Source: Rhizobium ruizarguesonis (GTDB lineage: Bacteria; Pseudomonadota; Alphaproteobacteria; Rhizobiales; Rhizobiaceae). From it: a stretch of DNA of 64,000 nucleotides. The stretch covers positions 1 through 64,000 of the forward strand of contig NZ_PQIG01000092.1 in the NCBI RefSeq assembly GCF_012349115.1, in the 5' to 3' direction. Each line of letters opens with the position of its first letter. Positions within the stretch are counted from its first letter, which is position 1. Shown one piece after another: positions 34,870 to 43,688 of this stretch. The position numbers were made by a program, and so were the translations under genes. Under the pieces are notes generated by a model. That model was not told where the DNA came from and ran no database searches. It was given only the letters and a program-made list of their open reading frames with translations.

Positions 34870-35133
34870 TCAGACGAGCTGGCCGCTGACGGCTTTCCAC
34901 TGGGCCATGGCTTGCAGTCGGTGACTGCGAATTTGGTTGGCAGAAGGTTTTGTGCGATCTGGAACGAAGAGATTGCGAACAGCGGAGAACAGCGAAACAA
35001 AATGTTGCAGGCTCCCGATTGATCGGAATCCCTGGCGCATTCGTTCCCGTTTTCGAAACGGCAGATGCGAGTTCTCCGCCCGGTTGTTCAAGCTCTTGTG
35101 TGAGCGATGCTCAACACCCGGCATAACCTGACG
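34870..35133 (-). pseudogene. IS6-family transposase, C-terminal fragment C
   Basis: EHRSHKSLNNRAENSHLPF and RQGFRSIGSLQHFVSLFSAV with RNLFVP closely match fragment A at 5268-5640. The frame starts only at RQVMPGVEH near 35133; upstream of it the sequence switches to the promoter of the secreted-protein gene. Only the last catalytic glutamate region remains. Fragments A and C are in the same orientation and bracket about 30 kb. Confidence 0.8.
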
Positions 35134-35171
35134 CGTCCAAAGAAAATATTGTGACACTTGGAGAAATGACC

Positions 35172-35621
35172 ATGCTTTTTCGAAAATTGATTCTCGCTGC
35201 CGTCATGGCAGCGGCAATTCCTGCTATGGCTCTTGCTGCCACGGCTGAGGTGACAATCAAAAACAACAGCACATCCGGTACTGCGAATGTCGGCAGTATC
35301 AGTTGCGTCGGCTGCACGCCCAACTTCCCCTCCAGCATCTCTAATGGAGCGTCAGTTGTCTTTACGGTGCAAGGCAACACCATCGACGGCTTCATGACGT
35401 TTCGTTTCGATGTGACCAGAGGTGTCGTTCCGGCTCGGACGTGCAGAGCCTCGTTGAGCGTCAACTATGATCCTGCGACCGGCCAAGCGCTCTCACTTGC
35501 CGGAACGCCGGCTTGGGTCGCCATTTCAGGTGGAACTCGGGCCCCCACCTGCACGCAGACCTCCGCTCCGACAATCTCCCGCGGTAAAGTCCTGTGGAAC
35601 CTCTCTTTCGTCGCCAACTGA
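35172..35621 (+). CDS. Secreted hypothetical protein, 149 aa
   Basis: Starts with a clear signal peptide (MLFRKLILAAVMAAAIPAMA, cleavage after LAA). The mature part, beginning TAEVTIKNNSTSG, is rich in Ser, Thr and Gly, with a cysteine pair CVGC near residue 45 and two later cysteines. It has a beta-strand-like pattern, so a small extracytoplasmic beta protein with disulfides is likely. Family unknown. GGAG lies nine bases before the ATG at 35172; another ATG at 35166 is possible. Confidence 0.7.
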   Translation: MLFRKLILAAVMAAAIPAMALAATAEVTIKNNSTSGTANVGSISCVGCTPNFPSSISNGASVVFTVQGNTIDGFMTFRFDVTRGVVPARTCRASLSVNYDPATGQALSLAGTPAWVAISGGTRAPTCTQTSAPTISRGKVLWNLSFVAN

Positions 35622-35884
35622 GGATACCTTCCTCTGGCAGGTCCGTTTTAAACGAACCTGCTCTTCCTTTCGTTGTACTTACTATGGTCGCCCAACCATG
35701 CGTTGAGCTTGTTTCAAATGTCTGTTCTCAGAAATGGTTTGGCGCAAATGCGAGGCGCAAGGCAAGCCGCACTCGCCTGGTTCGGGATTCGGACGCCATC
35801 GATCGCCACAGCGTTGTTTGCTCGTTACCATCCATATCCTGGCTTTGGCAGAGCTATCCGCCGATGCCGCGGACCGGATGAAGC

Positions 35885-36112
35885 CTAGTGTTCAATGCCG
35901 CATCCTTCACATTGCATCCTATCGCGCTGATCGACCAGCAGCTCCCAACCGAGCGCGGCGACTGCGAGGGCAATGTGCTGTGGGTCCCAGCCGGCGGAGC
36001 GTGCCTTTTCGAAAAGCCTGGTAAGTGAGGGCTCGAGTGCGAATTTGCATTCGATTTGATAGGCGCTGTCATTTTTTCGGATCGGAGAAGACGGTATATT
36101 GATGTCAGCCAC
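35885..36112 (-). CDS. Small hypothetical protein, 75 aa
   Basis: GTG start at 36112 gives MADINIPSSPIRKNDSAYQI, then EPSLTRLFEKARSAGWDPQH and a C-terminal CEGC. The central helix pattern ending GWDPQHIALAVAALGWELLVDQ resembles the 66-residue protein at 6191-6391. The ribosome binding site is weak. Function unknown. Confidence 0.4.
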   Translation of the reverse strand: MADINIPSSPIRKNDSAYQIECKFALEPSLTRLFEKARSAGWDPQHIALAVAALGWELLVDQRDRMQCEGCGIEH

Positions 36113-36460
36113 GAGTAGGCGCCTTTGCTCTTGTTTAATCGGCGGTGAATCTTCGAAGGACGTCCTGCTAGTAACTCACCGGTTCGTGGCACGATCATGC
36201 TCTGAACATTTCCGTCTTTTACGAATTGTTTCCGAACTAAACGCACCGGCTACGCTGGGTGCCCGCGCCGGATGATCGAAACTTCCCAATAGAAATCACA
36301 AGCCCAGGTCGACCGAGCTAGATTGTCGTTTGATATTTGTGGCTTGATGCGAGGCCGTCTGAGGATCGCCGCTCGAAAGGCAGCCGCAGTCTTGCAAGCC
36401 TGGACCGACCACTCTGCGTGGATGCTTGCCGGCCCGATGGAGACCGCCATATAACGCGCG

Positions 36461-37068
36461 ATGACATTTGATTCGAAAATTTCGTCGGCCTGAGGCCAAC
36501 GAGCAAAAAATCAGCTCCGCTACGGGAGCCTTGCCAGTCGAAATGCCAGTGGGACGGCTGCGAAAGAGACGGCACCAATCGTGCGCCCGTTGGGCGAGAT
36601 GGGGATGGTTTGTATCTTATGTTCTGCCCGCAACATACGAGGGAATACAACAAGGGATATAATTTCGCGAGCAATCTGTCCGATCCGGTGACCGCCCGCT
36701 ATCAGAAGGAAGCAGCAAGCGGCAGCCGTAAGACGTGGGGGACCCGCGTTGATCACGTGACAGAGATGCCGCTTCCTTCGACCGTCCGCTCCGGTACGGC
36801 AAAAACCCTTAACGCACGCAAGATTGCTGCACAACATCAAGCAACGAAAGCCGATCTCCAGCGACGCAAGCTCAAGGTATTGGAAGCAAAAGCCTTCGAA
36901 ACGCTCGGCCTTTCGCAGGACGCGGCGCCTGAGGAGATTAGACGCCGCTATAAGCAGATGCTCAAATTGCACCATCCCGACGCCAACCGAGGAGATCGAA
37001 ACTCAGAAGATGAGCTCCAGGCGGCAATCGACGCCCATAAGATCCTCAAGTTGAACGGGTTCTGCTAG
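36461..37068 (+). pseudogene. J-domain (DnaJ-like) protein with N-terminal frameshift
   Basis: The family start ATG at 36461 reads MTFDSKIS and stops within ten codons. One frame over, the sequence continues as QWDGCERDGTNRAPVGRDGD, MFCPQHTREYNKGYNF and, at the C-terminus, a J domain with YKQMLKLHHPDANRGDR (HPD motif). Loss of one T in the run at about 36478-36482 explains the break. The rhizobial family has an N-terminal zinc-like segment (C...C...C..H) before the J domain, and all of it is recognisable here. Without the frameshift the protein would be a cytoplasmic Hsp70 co-chaperone. A shorter product from a TTG at 36610 is possible. Confidence 0.65.
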
Positions 37069-37244
37069 ATCTGAGAAACGGCGACTTCCCACTAGGATAC
37101 CGCAATTTAGCAGGCGTCCGCCGGCGAATTCCAGCCAATTAAGTCCGGAGTGTGAGGTCAGGAACGTCTGGGCTTGCCCTCCAGTGATCGGGGGCCCTTT
37201 AGAATCCCCGCGCAACCGCAGTCGACGGATGCCTCTCCGCAACA

Positions 37245-37433
37245 TTATTGTGACCACCAAACCGGCATCAAGGTCACAACGAACATGAGCAACACGAGAG
37301 CCATGTACACTGTCCATCCAATTGCCAGACGAAACAGTCTCGGCGGGCGGGCGATACGAACTCGCAGGCGATTTATTAAGCCTGCCTCCGGGGGAACGTG
37401 CCCCTTCCCACGATGATAGCCTCCGCTAGCCAT
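37245..37433 (-). CDS. Small membrane protein, 62 aa
   Basis: From ATG at 37433: basic N-terminal half (INRLRVRIARPPRLFR) followed by one hydrophobic segment, AIGWTVYMALVLLMFVVTLM, near the C-terminus. A GAGAG sequence lies about eight bases upstream. The charge pattern predicts a single-span inner-membrane protein. No function is suggested. Confidence 0.4.
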   Translation of the reverse strand: MASGGYHRGKGHVPPEAGLINRLRVRIARPPRLFRLAIGWTVYMALVLLMFVVTLMPVWWSQ

Positions 37434-37799
37434 TCGAGCGCTCTCAATCAAACTACTAAACGCTAGGGACGAGTGGCCGCCCAGCGCACAGGAGTGGTGG
37501 TTGCCTGGGTAAACAACAATCGCCGGGCGACCAAAATAAAACACCAGAAACGCTCAAAGGTTCCACTTGTATACCTCATGTCACGGAAGTGTATTCGAGG
37601 TTGCTTTTTAATTTTACTTGAATAACAGTTGTAATTTTAAATGAAATCCTATGGTCTACGCTTTTATGCAGTCATTCAAAACGAATTGATTTCCCTCCAG
37701 CACTACTCAGCGACGCTCAGCGTCTTGTTTCGACGGTGTGGACTTTGCAGCGAGGATTTTTTGCACTGCTTGCGGATCCTGCGAGGACAAGCCAGCCCC
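37434..37799. other. AT-rich gap before dnaE2 3' end
   Basis: No gene found in about 360 bases. The segment 37560-37680 is unusually AT-rich compared with its neighbours. Confidence 0.45.
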
Positions 37800-40700
37800 T
37801 TAGTGGAAATTTCGCGCTTTCACCTTCAGGGTGTCGATGTGCAGATCCGGAATGAAGATGTCTCTGGGCTTTGCGGCCGCCACCCTGTCCCGCGAATCCG
37901 GACTTCCGGGCGACCCATGCGCGAACTCATCTCCCCTGCCCGTCGGGAGCCGGAACTCGGCGTCACGGTCGGCCAGCCCGGAAAGATCGCCGGACAGATC
38001 GAAGACTTGCTGGGCAACCAGATGGACGACGTCGCCTTCGCGCTGAATTCTCCCATTGATCGCGATCATCGATGCCCCGAGGACGACGCGACGCCGCTGC
38101 TCGAAGAGCTTGGGCCAGACGACGACGTTGGCCGGACCGGTCTCGTCCTCGATCGTCATGAAGATGACGCCCTTGGCGCTGCCGGGTCTCTGCCGGACAA
38201 GGACAAGGCCAGCCGTCATCAACCAACGACCATCCCTTGCGTTCATAGCTTCCGCGCAGATGACGATCCGGCGTTCCGTCAAGGCTTTTCGAAGGAATGC
38301 GACCGGATGTTCGCGCAGCGTCAGCCCGATGTGACTGTAATCCTGGACAACGTTGTGGCCCTCCGTCATCTGGCGGAGAGCGACTTCGGGTTCCTGCTGC
38401 TCGGCGATCGCCCTCGCCTCTCGTTCCGAGGCGGCTGCAAAGAGCGCAAGGGGTTCGTCACGCAGGGCCTTGATCGCCCACAAGGCGCCGCGCCGCTGCA
38501 GTCCCAGCGACGGCAGGAAGGCGTCGGCCTCGGCGAGCTCGACCAGAGAAGCCGCCGGGACGCCAGACCGTCGCCACATATCGTCAACGCTTTCGAACGG
38601 GTGATCCATGCGGGCAGCCACGATGCGCGCGGCATCGGCGGCAGCGAGGCCGCGCGCCATGCGCATCCCGAGGCGGACCGCGTGACGGTCGGTATCGCCG
38701 ATACGCTCAAGCGTGCAGTCCCAGCGCGAACGGTTGACACAGATGGGCCGAATCTCGACCCCGTGGTTCCGGGCACAGCCGACGATTTGGGCCGGCGCGT
38801 AAAATCCCATAGGCTGCGAGTTCAGCAGCGCCGCGCAAAAGACGTCAGGGTGGTGGCATTTCACATAGTTCGAGGCATAGGCGATCAAGGCAAACGATGC
38901 CGCATGGGATTCCGGGAATCCATAGCTACCAAATCCTTCGAGCTGGCTGAAGGTCTTCTCGGCAAACTCGGCCGTGTACCCGTTCCTGATCATGCCGGAC
39001 ACGAGCTTGTCCTTGAAGCGCGAGACGCCGCCGGTGAACTTAAAGGTGGCCATGCTCTTGCGAAGCTGGTCGGCCTCGCCGCCGGTAAATCCGGCGCAAA
39101 CCATCGCCACCTTCATGGCAGACTCCTGGAAGAGCGGGACGCCGAGCGTCTTGCCGAGAACGGCTTCCAGTTCCGGCGTCGGATAGACGACTGGCTCCTT
39201 GCCCTCCCGGCGTCGGAGATAGGGATGCACCATGTCACCTTGTATCGGGCCAGGCCGGACGATCGCAACCTGGATCACGAGGTCATAGAAGGTCCGCGGC
39301 TTCAGGCGCGGCAACATTGCCATCTGCGCCCTCGACTCGATCTGGAAAGTGCCGAGGGTGTCGGCTTTTCGGATCATCGCATATGTCGCCTGGTCCTCCT
39401 GAGGGATCTTCGCCAGATCAAGGTGCTCGTCCTTGTGTTCTTCGATGAGCGCGAAGGCCTTCGCCATGCAGGTCAGCATGCCGAGCGCCAGGACGTCGAC
39501 CTTCATGAATTTGAGCGCCTCGACGTCGTCCTTGTCCCACTCGATCACTTGCCGGTCGGCCATTGCGGCGGGTTCGATCGGGACGAGATCGTCGAGGCGG
39601 TCGTGCGTCAGAACGAAGCCGCCAGGATGCTGTCCCAGATGCCGAGGGGCGCCCATGAGCTGCTGCGCAAGCTTAAGCGTTAGCGCAAGGCGGCGGTCTT
39701 CAGGGTTCAGGCCCTGATCACGAAGACTGCGATCGCTGACCAGCTCTTCCGACCACGCCCACATGCCCGAGGACAGGGCTTTGATGACGTCCTCAGGCAA
39801 GCCGAGCGTCTTGCCGACGTCGCGGATGGCACCCTTCGCCCGGTAGCGTGTGACTGTTGAGCAGAGTGCGGCCTTGTCCTTTCCGTAGGTCTTGTAGATC
39901 CATTGAATGACCTCCTCACGCCTCTCATGTTCGAAATCGACGTCGATGTCCGGCGGCTCGTCGCGCTCCTGGGAGACGAAGCGCTCGAACAGGAGATCAT
40001 TGGTCGAGGGGTCGATGCTGGTGATGCCGAGGATGTAACAGACAGCCGAGTTCGCCGCCGAGCCCCGCCCCTGGCAAAGGATGTCTTGCGACCGGGCGAA
40101 GCGGACGATCGAGAACACGGTCAGGAAGTATGGGGCGTATTTCATCGTCCGGATGAGATCGAGTTCGTGACGGACGATTCTGAGAACCTCCGGCGGCAGT
40201 CCTTCCGGATAGCGGCTGGGCACGCACTCCCAGACATAGTGCTCGAGGGATTCCTGCGGGCTCTTGTCAGGGAGGATTGCCTCCTCGGGATATTGGTAGG
40301 TCAGCTCCTCCAGCGAAAACCTGCATCGCTCGACGATCTCCGTCGTCCGCGCCAACGCTTCGGGGTAGCGTGGAAACAGTCTCTCCATTTCTTCCGGAGG
40401 CTTGAGGTATCGGTCGGCATGGCGCTCACGCTCGAAGCCAACGTCGTCGATGGTGTTTTTGTTGCGAATGCAGGTGACGACGTCCTGGAGCTGCCGTCGG
40501 CCCGGCTCGTGAAAGAGGACGTCGTTCGTGACGACTGTTCGGACGCGGTGCCTCATTGCCATGTTCGACAATTCGTGCAGCCTCAACTGGTCGTTCGGAC
40601 GACGCCGGAGGCAAAGCGAGACATAGGCTCGGTCCCCGAATATCTCAGCCATCTTGCGAAGTTGGACGGCGCAGTTCTCGTCAGCAAGGTCAGGCACCAG

Positions 40701-41063
40701 GATTCCAAGCAGCCCCTCGGAATAGAGAGCGACGTCGTCGAGGCTCAGGACGCAGTTCGCCTTGCCGCCCCTTCCCTTGCCAAGCGTGAGGAGCCGGGTG
40801 AGCCGCGAATAGGCGCCGCGATCTGTGGGATAAACGAGGATCGACATGCCATCCTGCAGATCCAGCCGACAACCAACGACGAGGCTGACGCCTGTCGCGC
40901 GCGACGCCTCGAGCGCCCGAACAATTCCGGCCAGGCTGTTGCGATCGACAACGCCGAGAGCGTCGATGCCGAGCTCCCTGGCGGTAACGAAGAGCTCGTC
41001 GGCGGAGGATGCGCCGCGAAGGAAGCTGAAATGCGTCGTGACCTGGAGCTCGGCATATCTCAT
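37800..41063 (-). CDS. dnaE2: Error-prone DNA polymerase III alpha subunit DnaE2
   Basis: C-family polymerase of 1087 residues, the catalytic unit of the ImuA-ImuB-DnaE2 translesion mutasome. An N-terminal PHP domain (YAELQVTTHFSFLRGASSAD) is followed by the polymerase core, with CQGRGSAANSAVCYILGI, PPDIDVDFEHERREEV (two catalytic aspartates) and ALKFMKVDVLALGML (third), and a C-terminal OB fold. Its ATG at 41063 overlaps the imuB stop by four bases, so translation is coupled. Length is close to that of other DnaE2 proteins. Confidence 0.95.
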   Translation of the reverse strand: MRYAELQVTTHFSFLRGASSADELFVTARELGIDALGVVDRNSLAGIVRALEASRATGVSLVVGCRLDLQDGMSILVYPTDRGAYSRLTRLLTLGKGRGGKANCVLSLDDVALYSEGLLGILVPDLADENCAVQLRKMAEIFGDRAYVSLCLRRRPNDQLRLHELSNMAMRHRVRTVVTNDVLFHEPGRRQLQDVVTCIRNKNTIDDVGFERERHADRYLKPPEEMERLFPRYPEALARTTEIVERCRFSLEELTYQYPEEAILPDKSPQESLEHYVWECVPSRYPEGLPPEVLRIVRHELDLIRTMKYAPYFLTVFSIVRFARSQDILCQGRGSAANSAVCYILGITSIDPSTNDLLFERFVSQERDEPPDIDVDFEHERREEVIQWIYKTYGKDKAALCSTVTRYRAKGAIRDVGKTLGLPEDVIKALSSGMWAWSEELVSDRSLRDQGLNPEDRRLALTLKLAQQLMGAPRHLGQHPGGFVLTHDRLDDLVPIEPAAMADRQVIEWDKDDVEALKFMKVDVLALGMLTCMAKAFALIEEHKDEHLDLAKIPQEDQATYAMIRKADTLGTFQIESRAQMAMLPRLKPRTFYDLVIQVAIVRPGPIQGDMVHPYLRRREGKEPVVYPTPELEAVLGKTLGVPLFQESAMKVAMVCAGFTGGEADQLRKSMATFKFTGGVSRFKDKLVSGMIRNGYTAEFAEKTFSQLEGFGSYGFPESHAASFALIAYASNYVKCHHPDVFCAALLNSQPMGFYAPAQIVGCARNHGVEIRPICVNRSRWDCTLERIGDTDRHAVRLGMRMARGLAAADAARIVAARMDHPFESVDDMWRRSGVPAASLVELAEADAFLPSLGLQRRGALWAIKALRDEPLALFAAASEREARAIAEQQEPEVALRQMTEGHNVVQDYSHIGLTLREHPVAFLRKALTERRIVICAEAMNARDGRWLMTAGLVLVRQRPGSAKGVIFMTIEDETGPANVVVWPKLFEQRRRVVLGASMIAINGRIQREGDVVHLVAQQVFDLSGDLSGLADRDAEFRLPTGRGDEFAHGSPGSPDSRDRVAAAKPRDIFIPDLHIDTLKVKARNFH

Positions 41064-42568
41064 CCGAATATCCCGTGCATGAACCACCTATGGGGGCCTG
41101 TTTCGGGATCGATGCCGTCGCCGGAGCGAAAGATCCAGTATCGCTCGCCGCTTTCGTTTTCGATAACGAAATAGTCGCGCACCGCCTCGAGTTCGCTGTC
41201 GCGTTTCCACCATTCGCCGAAGACGCGTTCCGGTCCGTCCGCGTGTTTCACGCGATGACGCTTGCCGCGCCAGGTGATGCTGGCCGGCGGATGATCCGGC
41301 AGCAGGGCTATTGCCTCGATCGGATCGGGACGGGCAAACAGCCTCACCGGCCGCCGCCAATGGTGGACCCAATCTTCCGTCACGTCCTTGCCGACCGCGG
41401 CGATACGCTGGACGCTACGCTCCGGAACATCGGACGCGACTGGCGCGACCCGGTAGACGCGCTGGCCTCGATTGCCGAGGACGTCGATCAGAGGCGTGAT
41501 GTCGGCGTCCTCGTCGTCGACAAGCGAGGAAGCCTTCTGCTGCTCTACGAGCGGTTCCGACAACACGGCGACGAGGGTCAGCTTTTCGATCCCGAAACCT
41601 GGCTCGATCGTCTGCGTCCGGTCGCGGAACAGTTTCGCCAGCCAGGCGACGTCTCGCGCCGGCTTGGCGGTGCCCGCCCGGATCGCCTGTCTGGTCCCAT
41701 CGACCTTCTCGACGATGAGATCGGTCCGGCGGACGCCAAGACCCTTCCGTTGAAGTTCGGCGACGAGCTGAACAATCAGCCGGCCGACATACTTGTCGAT
41801 GGTTTCCGCTGCACCGATTGGTTCAGCGAACGATCGAACGACCTCGACGAACTCCGGGCTACGGATTGGATCTATCGGTTCGGAGACGCGACCAAACATC
41901 TGGTCGAGACGCCGTCCGATCTCCGGGCCGAAGCGAAGCGCCAAGGGAGCGCGCGGCGTCGCCGACAGCTCGCCGATCGTCCGGAAGCCGAGCATGCGCA
42001 GATCAACCACGATCTTCTCGGGTAGCCGCAGTAGCGAGATCGGAAGGCGTTCGACGGCCCGGATGGTCTCGCCACTCGGTATGATGACGGTTTCGCGGCC
42101 AATGGCACGGGCACATGCATGAGCCGCGCCCCATGTGTCCGCGATGGCGACCCGTGCTGTCAGGCCCTTGGCGTGGAACCGATTGGCGATGCTCGTCAAC
42201 ATGGGCTCCTCGCCGCCCTGAAGATGGTCAGCACCCTCCGTGTCCATGACGATGCCGTCCGGCGCGTCGACGGCGACGATCGGCGAATACTGCGTCAGCG
42301 CCCACATGGTGATGCGCTCAAGCGCCGCCGCATCGGCGGCCGGATCGGCGTCGATCATCCGCAGGCCCTGGAAGAGTGCCTGCGCCTTGGCGGCCGGCAT
42401 GCCGACGTGGATTCCGGCCTTTCTGGCCGCGGCGTCGGCGGCCGAGACCCAGCGCTTGGAGCCGCTCTTCGAAATGACGGCAATCGGCTCAACGGGAATA
42501 GTGGGATCGGCCCGCCTGATCCTGTCCGTCGGCAGAACGGGAAAATATATCGACACGACCCTTGGCAT
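41060..42568 (-). CDS. imuB: ImuB, inactive Y-family polymerase-like mutasome subunit
   Basis: A 502-residue Y-family homologue. The fold is visible (MPRVVSIYFPVLPTDRIRRA, AALERITMWALTQYSPIVAV, LRMLGFRTIGELSATPRAPL), but the catalytic acidic residues are gone: the first-strand DMD is FPV, and the usual SLDE is replaced by the APDGIVMD region. This matches ImuB, which acts as a hub that contacts the beta clamp, ImuA and DnaE2 rather than polymerising. The C-terminal region RDYFVIENESGERYWIFRSG is conserved in ImuB. It overlaps imuA by 80 bp. Confidence 0.93.
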   Translation of the reverse strand: MPRVVSIYFPVLPTDRIRRADPTIPVEPIAVISKSGSKRWVSAADAAARKAGIHVGMPAAKAQALFQGLRMIDADPAADAAALERITMWALTQYSPIVAVDAPDGIVMDTEGADHLQGGEEPMLTSIANRFHAKGLTARVAIADTWGAAHACARAIGRETVIIPSGETIRAVERLPISLLRLPEKIVVDLRMLGFRTIGELSATPRAPLALRFGPEIGRRLDQMFGRVSEPIDPIRSPEFVEVVRSFAEPIGAAETIDKYVGRLIVQLVAELQRKGLGVRRTDLIVEKVDGTRQAIRAGTAKPARDVAWLAKLFRDRTQTIEPGFGIEKLTLVAVLSEPLVEQQKASSLVDDEDADITPLIDVLGNRGQRVYRVAPVASDVPERSVQRIAAVGKDVTEDWVHHWRRPVRLFARPDPIEAIALLPDHPPASITWRGKRHRVKHADGPERVFGEWWKRDSELEAVRDYFVIENESGERYWIFRSGDGIDPETGPHRWFMHGIFG

Positions 42569-43247
42569 CGCAGGCTCCTACTTCGAATTCGGCGCACTCA
42601 CCCGCTTTCACCCTCATCAGTTCCAGAAGCCACCTCGCCCGGCCGACGCCTGGAACCGGCAGTTCCTCGCTTGGAATGACGCTCACCCTCCAGCGTGTGG
42701 TCGCGGCCGTCGGCTGCCCGAAGTCGCTGGCCTCGGTCTGCCGTCGCCACCGCCGCACCGCGAGCGCCATCGTGCCGGTCTTCTCGGCAGCAAGCTGCAG
42801 CCGCCGGGACGCCGCCATCGGCAACCGGACGATCTCGCCGATCACCGCACCGAGACCGCCATACGAGAGGCCCTCCTCCATGTTGGCAAGGACGTCCTCC
42901 TCCTTGTCGGACTCGACGAAGACGACCCGGTTCGGATGCAGGCCCGCCTGCGCCAGGGCCGGGAAGAACAGGTCGGGACGTGTCAGGCACCAGACGACCT
43001 TGCCTTTGGTACGCGCGGCAATGCCAGCCACGAACAGGGCGGCCGCCGCGCCATCGACGGTGCCGGCCCCGCCGCCGGCGCATTCGTGCAGCGCCCCGTA
43101 GGCCAATCCACCGCCCGGAAGCCGCTCATCGATCTGTGCCACGCCGAACGGCAAAACGCCTCGCTTGCGCTGGCTGGCGCTTTCCAGATGCGCTATCTGC
43201 TCGCGCAGGCCGTCGAGGACAGCGTTTGGGCCGACGGCTGAGTTCAT
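42489..43247 (-). CDS. imuA: ImuA, RecA-like SOS mutagenesis protein
   Basis: First gene of the mutasome cassette, 252 residues. It has a RecA/SulA-like core (RKRGVLPFGVAQIDERLPGG, GALHECAGGGAGTVDGAAAALF, KVVWCLTRPDLFFPALAQAG). ATG at 43247 follows AAGGGA. A LexA box at 43296-43310 lies 49 bp upstream, so the cassette is induced by DNA damage. A longer frame upstream would run into the LexA box and is rejected. Confidence 0.9.
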   Translation of the reverse strand: MNSAVGPNAVLDGLREQIAHLESASQRKRGVLPFGVAQIDERLPGGGLAYGALHECAGGGAGTVDGAAAALFVAGIAARTKGKVVWCLTRPDLFFPALAQAGLHPNRVVFVESDKEEDVLANMEEGLSYGGLGAVIGEIVRLPMAASRRLQLAAEKTGTMALAVRRWRRQTEASDFGQPTAATTRWRVSVIPSEELPVPGVGRARWLLELMRVKAGECAEFEVGACDAKGRVDIFSRSADGQDQAGRSHYSR

Positions 43248-43295
43248 GATTTCCCTTCGACGGCAACCCGTTTTCAGCTTGAGTAACAGCAATAT

Positions 43296-43310
43296 GTTCT
43301 GTATCTGTTC
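43296..43310. promoter_or_regulatory. LexA (SOS) box shared by imuA and dinB operons
   Basis: GTTC-TGTATCT-GTTC matches the alphaproteobacterial LexA box GTTC-N7-GTTC exactly. It lies between the divergent imuA (start 43247) and the zinc-ribbon-like gene plus dinB (start 43398) and can serve both promoters. Confidence 0.88.
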
Positions 43311-43397
43311 TCAAGGCGTAAATGAGTCAATGCGCATATGACCCGCTGAAGTTGAGCACGGGTGCAGGGCAGAAAAATCGCCAGCGGATTCAATCGG

Positions 43398-43685
43398 ATG
43401 GCGAAGAAGGATTATTTTCGAATGCGCCGAACGCGGCCTGTGGACGATGCGGTGCCGAGACTGAAGGATCACAAGGTCCAGGTAGTCGAACTCATCTGTC
43501 GTGTCTGCGATCGCCATTCAGCCCACGAGCGCAATCTCTTGGTGAAAGCGTTTGGAGCAAGCGTCAGCTTCGCGGAAATCCGCCGACGCATGGCCATGGG
43601 CTGCGAACGGATGCAGACGCCCCAAGGTGACAAGTGCGGAGCACACTTTCCATGTTTGGGGAATGGTCTCGCTGATGGAAACTAG
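43398..43685 (+). CDS. Small cysteine-rich protein encoded with dinB, 95 aa
   Basis: Starts MAKKDYFRMRRTRPVDDAVP, then LICRVCDRHSAHERNLLVKA and a later DKCGAHFPC. The pattern CxxCxxH plus CxxxxxxC looks like a small zinc-binding domain. It ends three bases before the dinB ATG, so the two genes are probably cotranscribed from the LexA-controlled promoter. I do not recognise the family. A role in translesion synthesis or its regulation is inferred only from context. Confidence 0.65.
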   Translation: MAKKDYFRMRRTRPVDDAVPRLKDHKVQVVELICRVCDRHSAHERNLLVKAFGASVSFAEIRRRMAMGCERMQTPQGDKCGAHFPCLGNGLADGN

Positions 43686-43688
43686 AGG

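Noticed and set aside
37641..39683. Long plus-strand open frame of 680 codons
   Set aside because: It is exactly antisense to dnaE2, whose domains and catalytic motifs are unmistakable; the frame is a by-product of high GC codon use.
39903..41174. Plus-strand open frame of 423 codons
   Set aside because: Antisense to the first third of dnaE2; no family resemblance.
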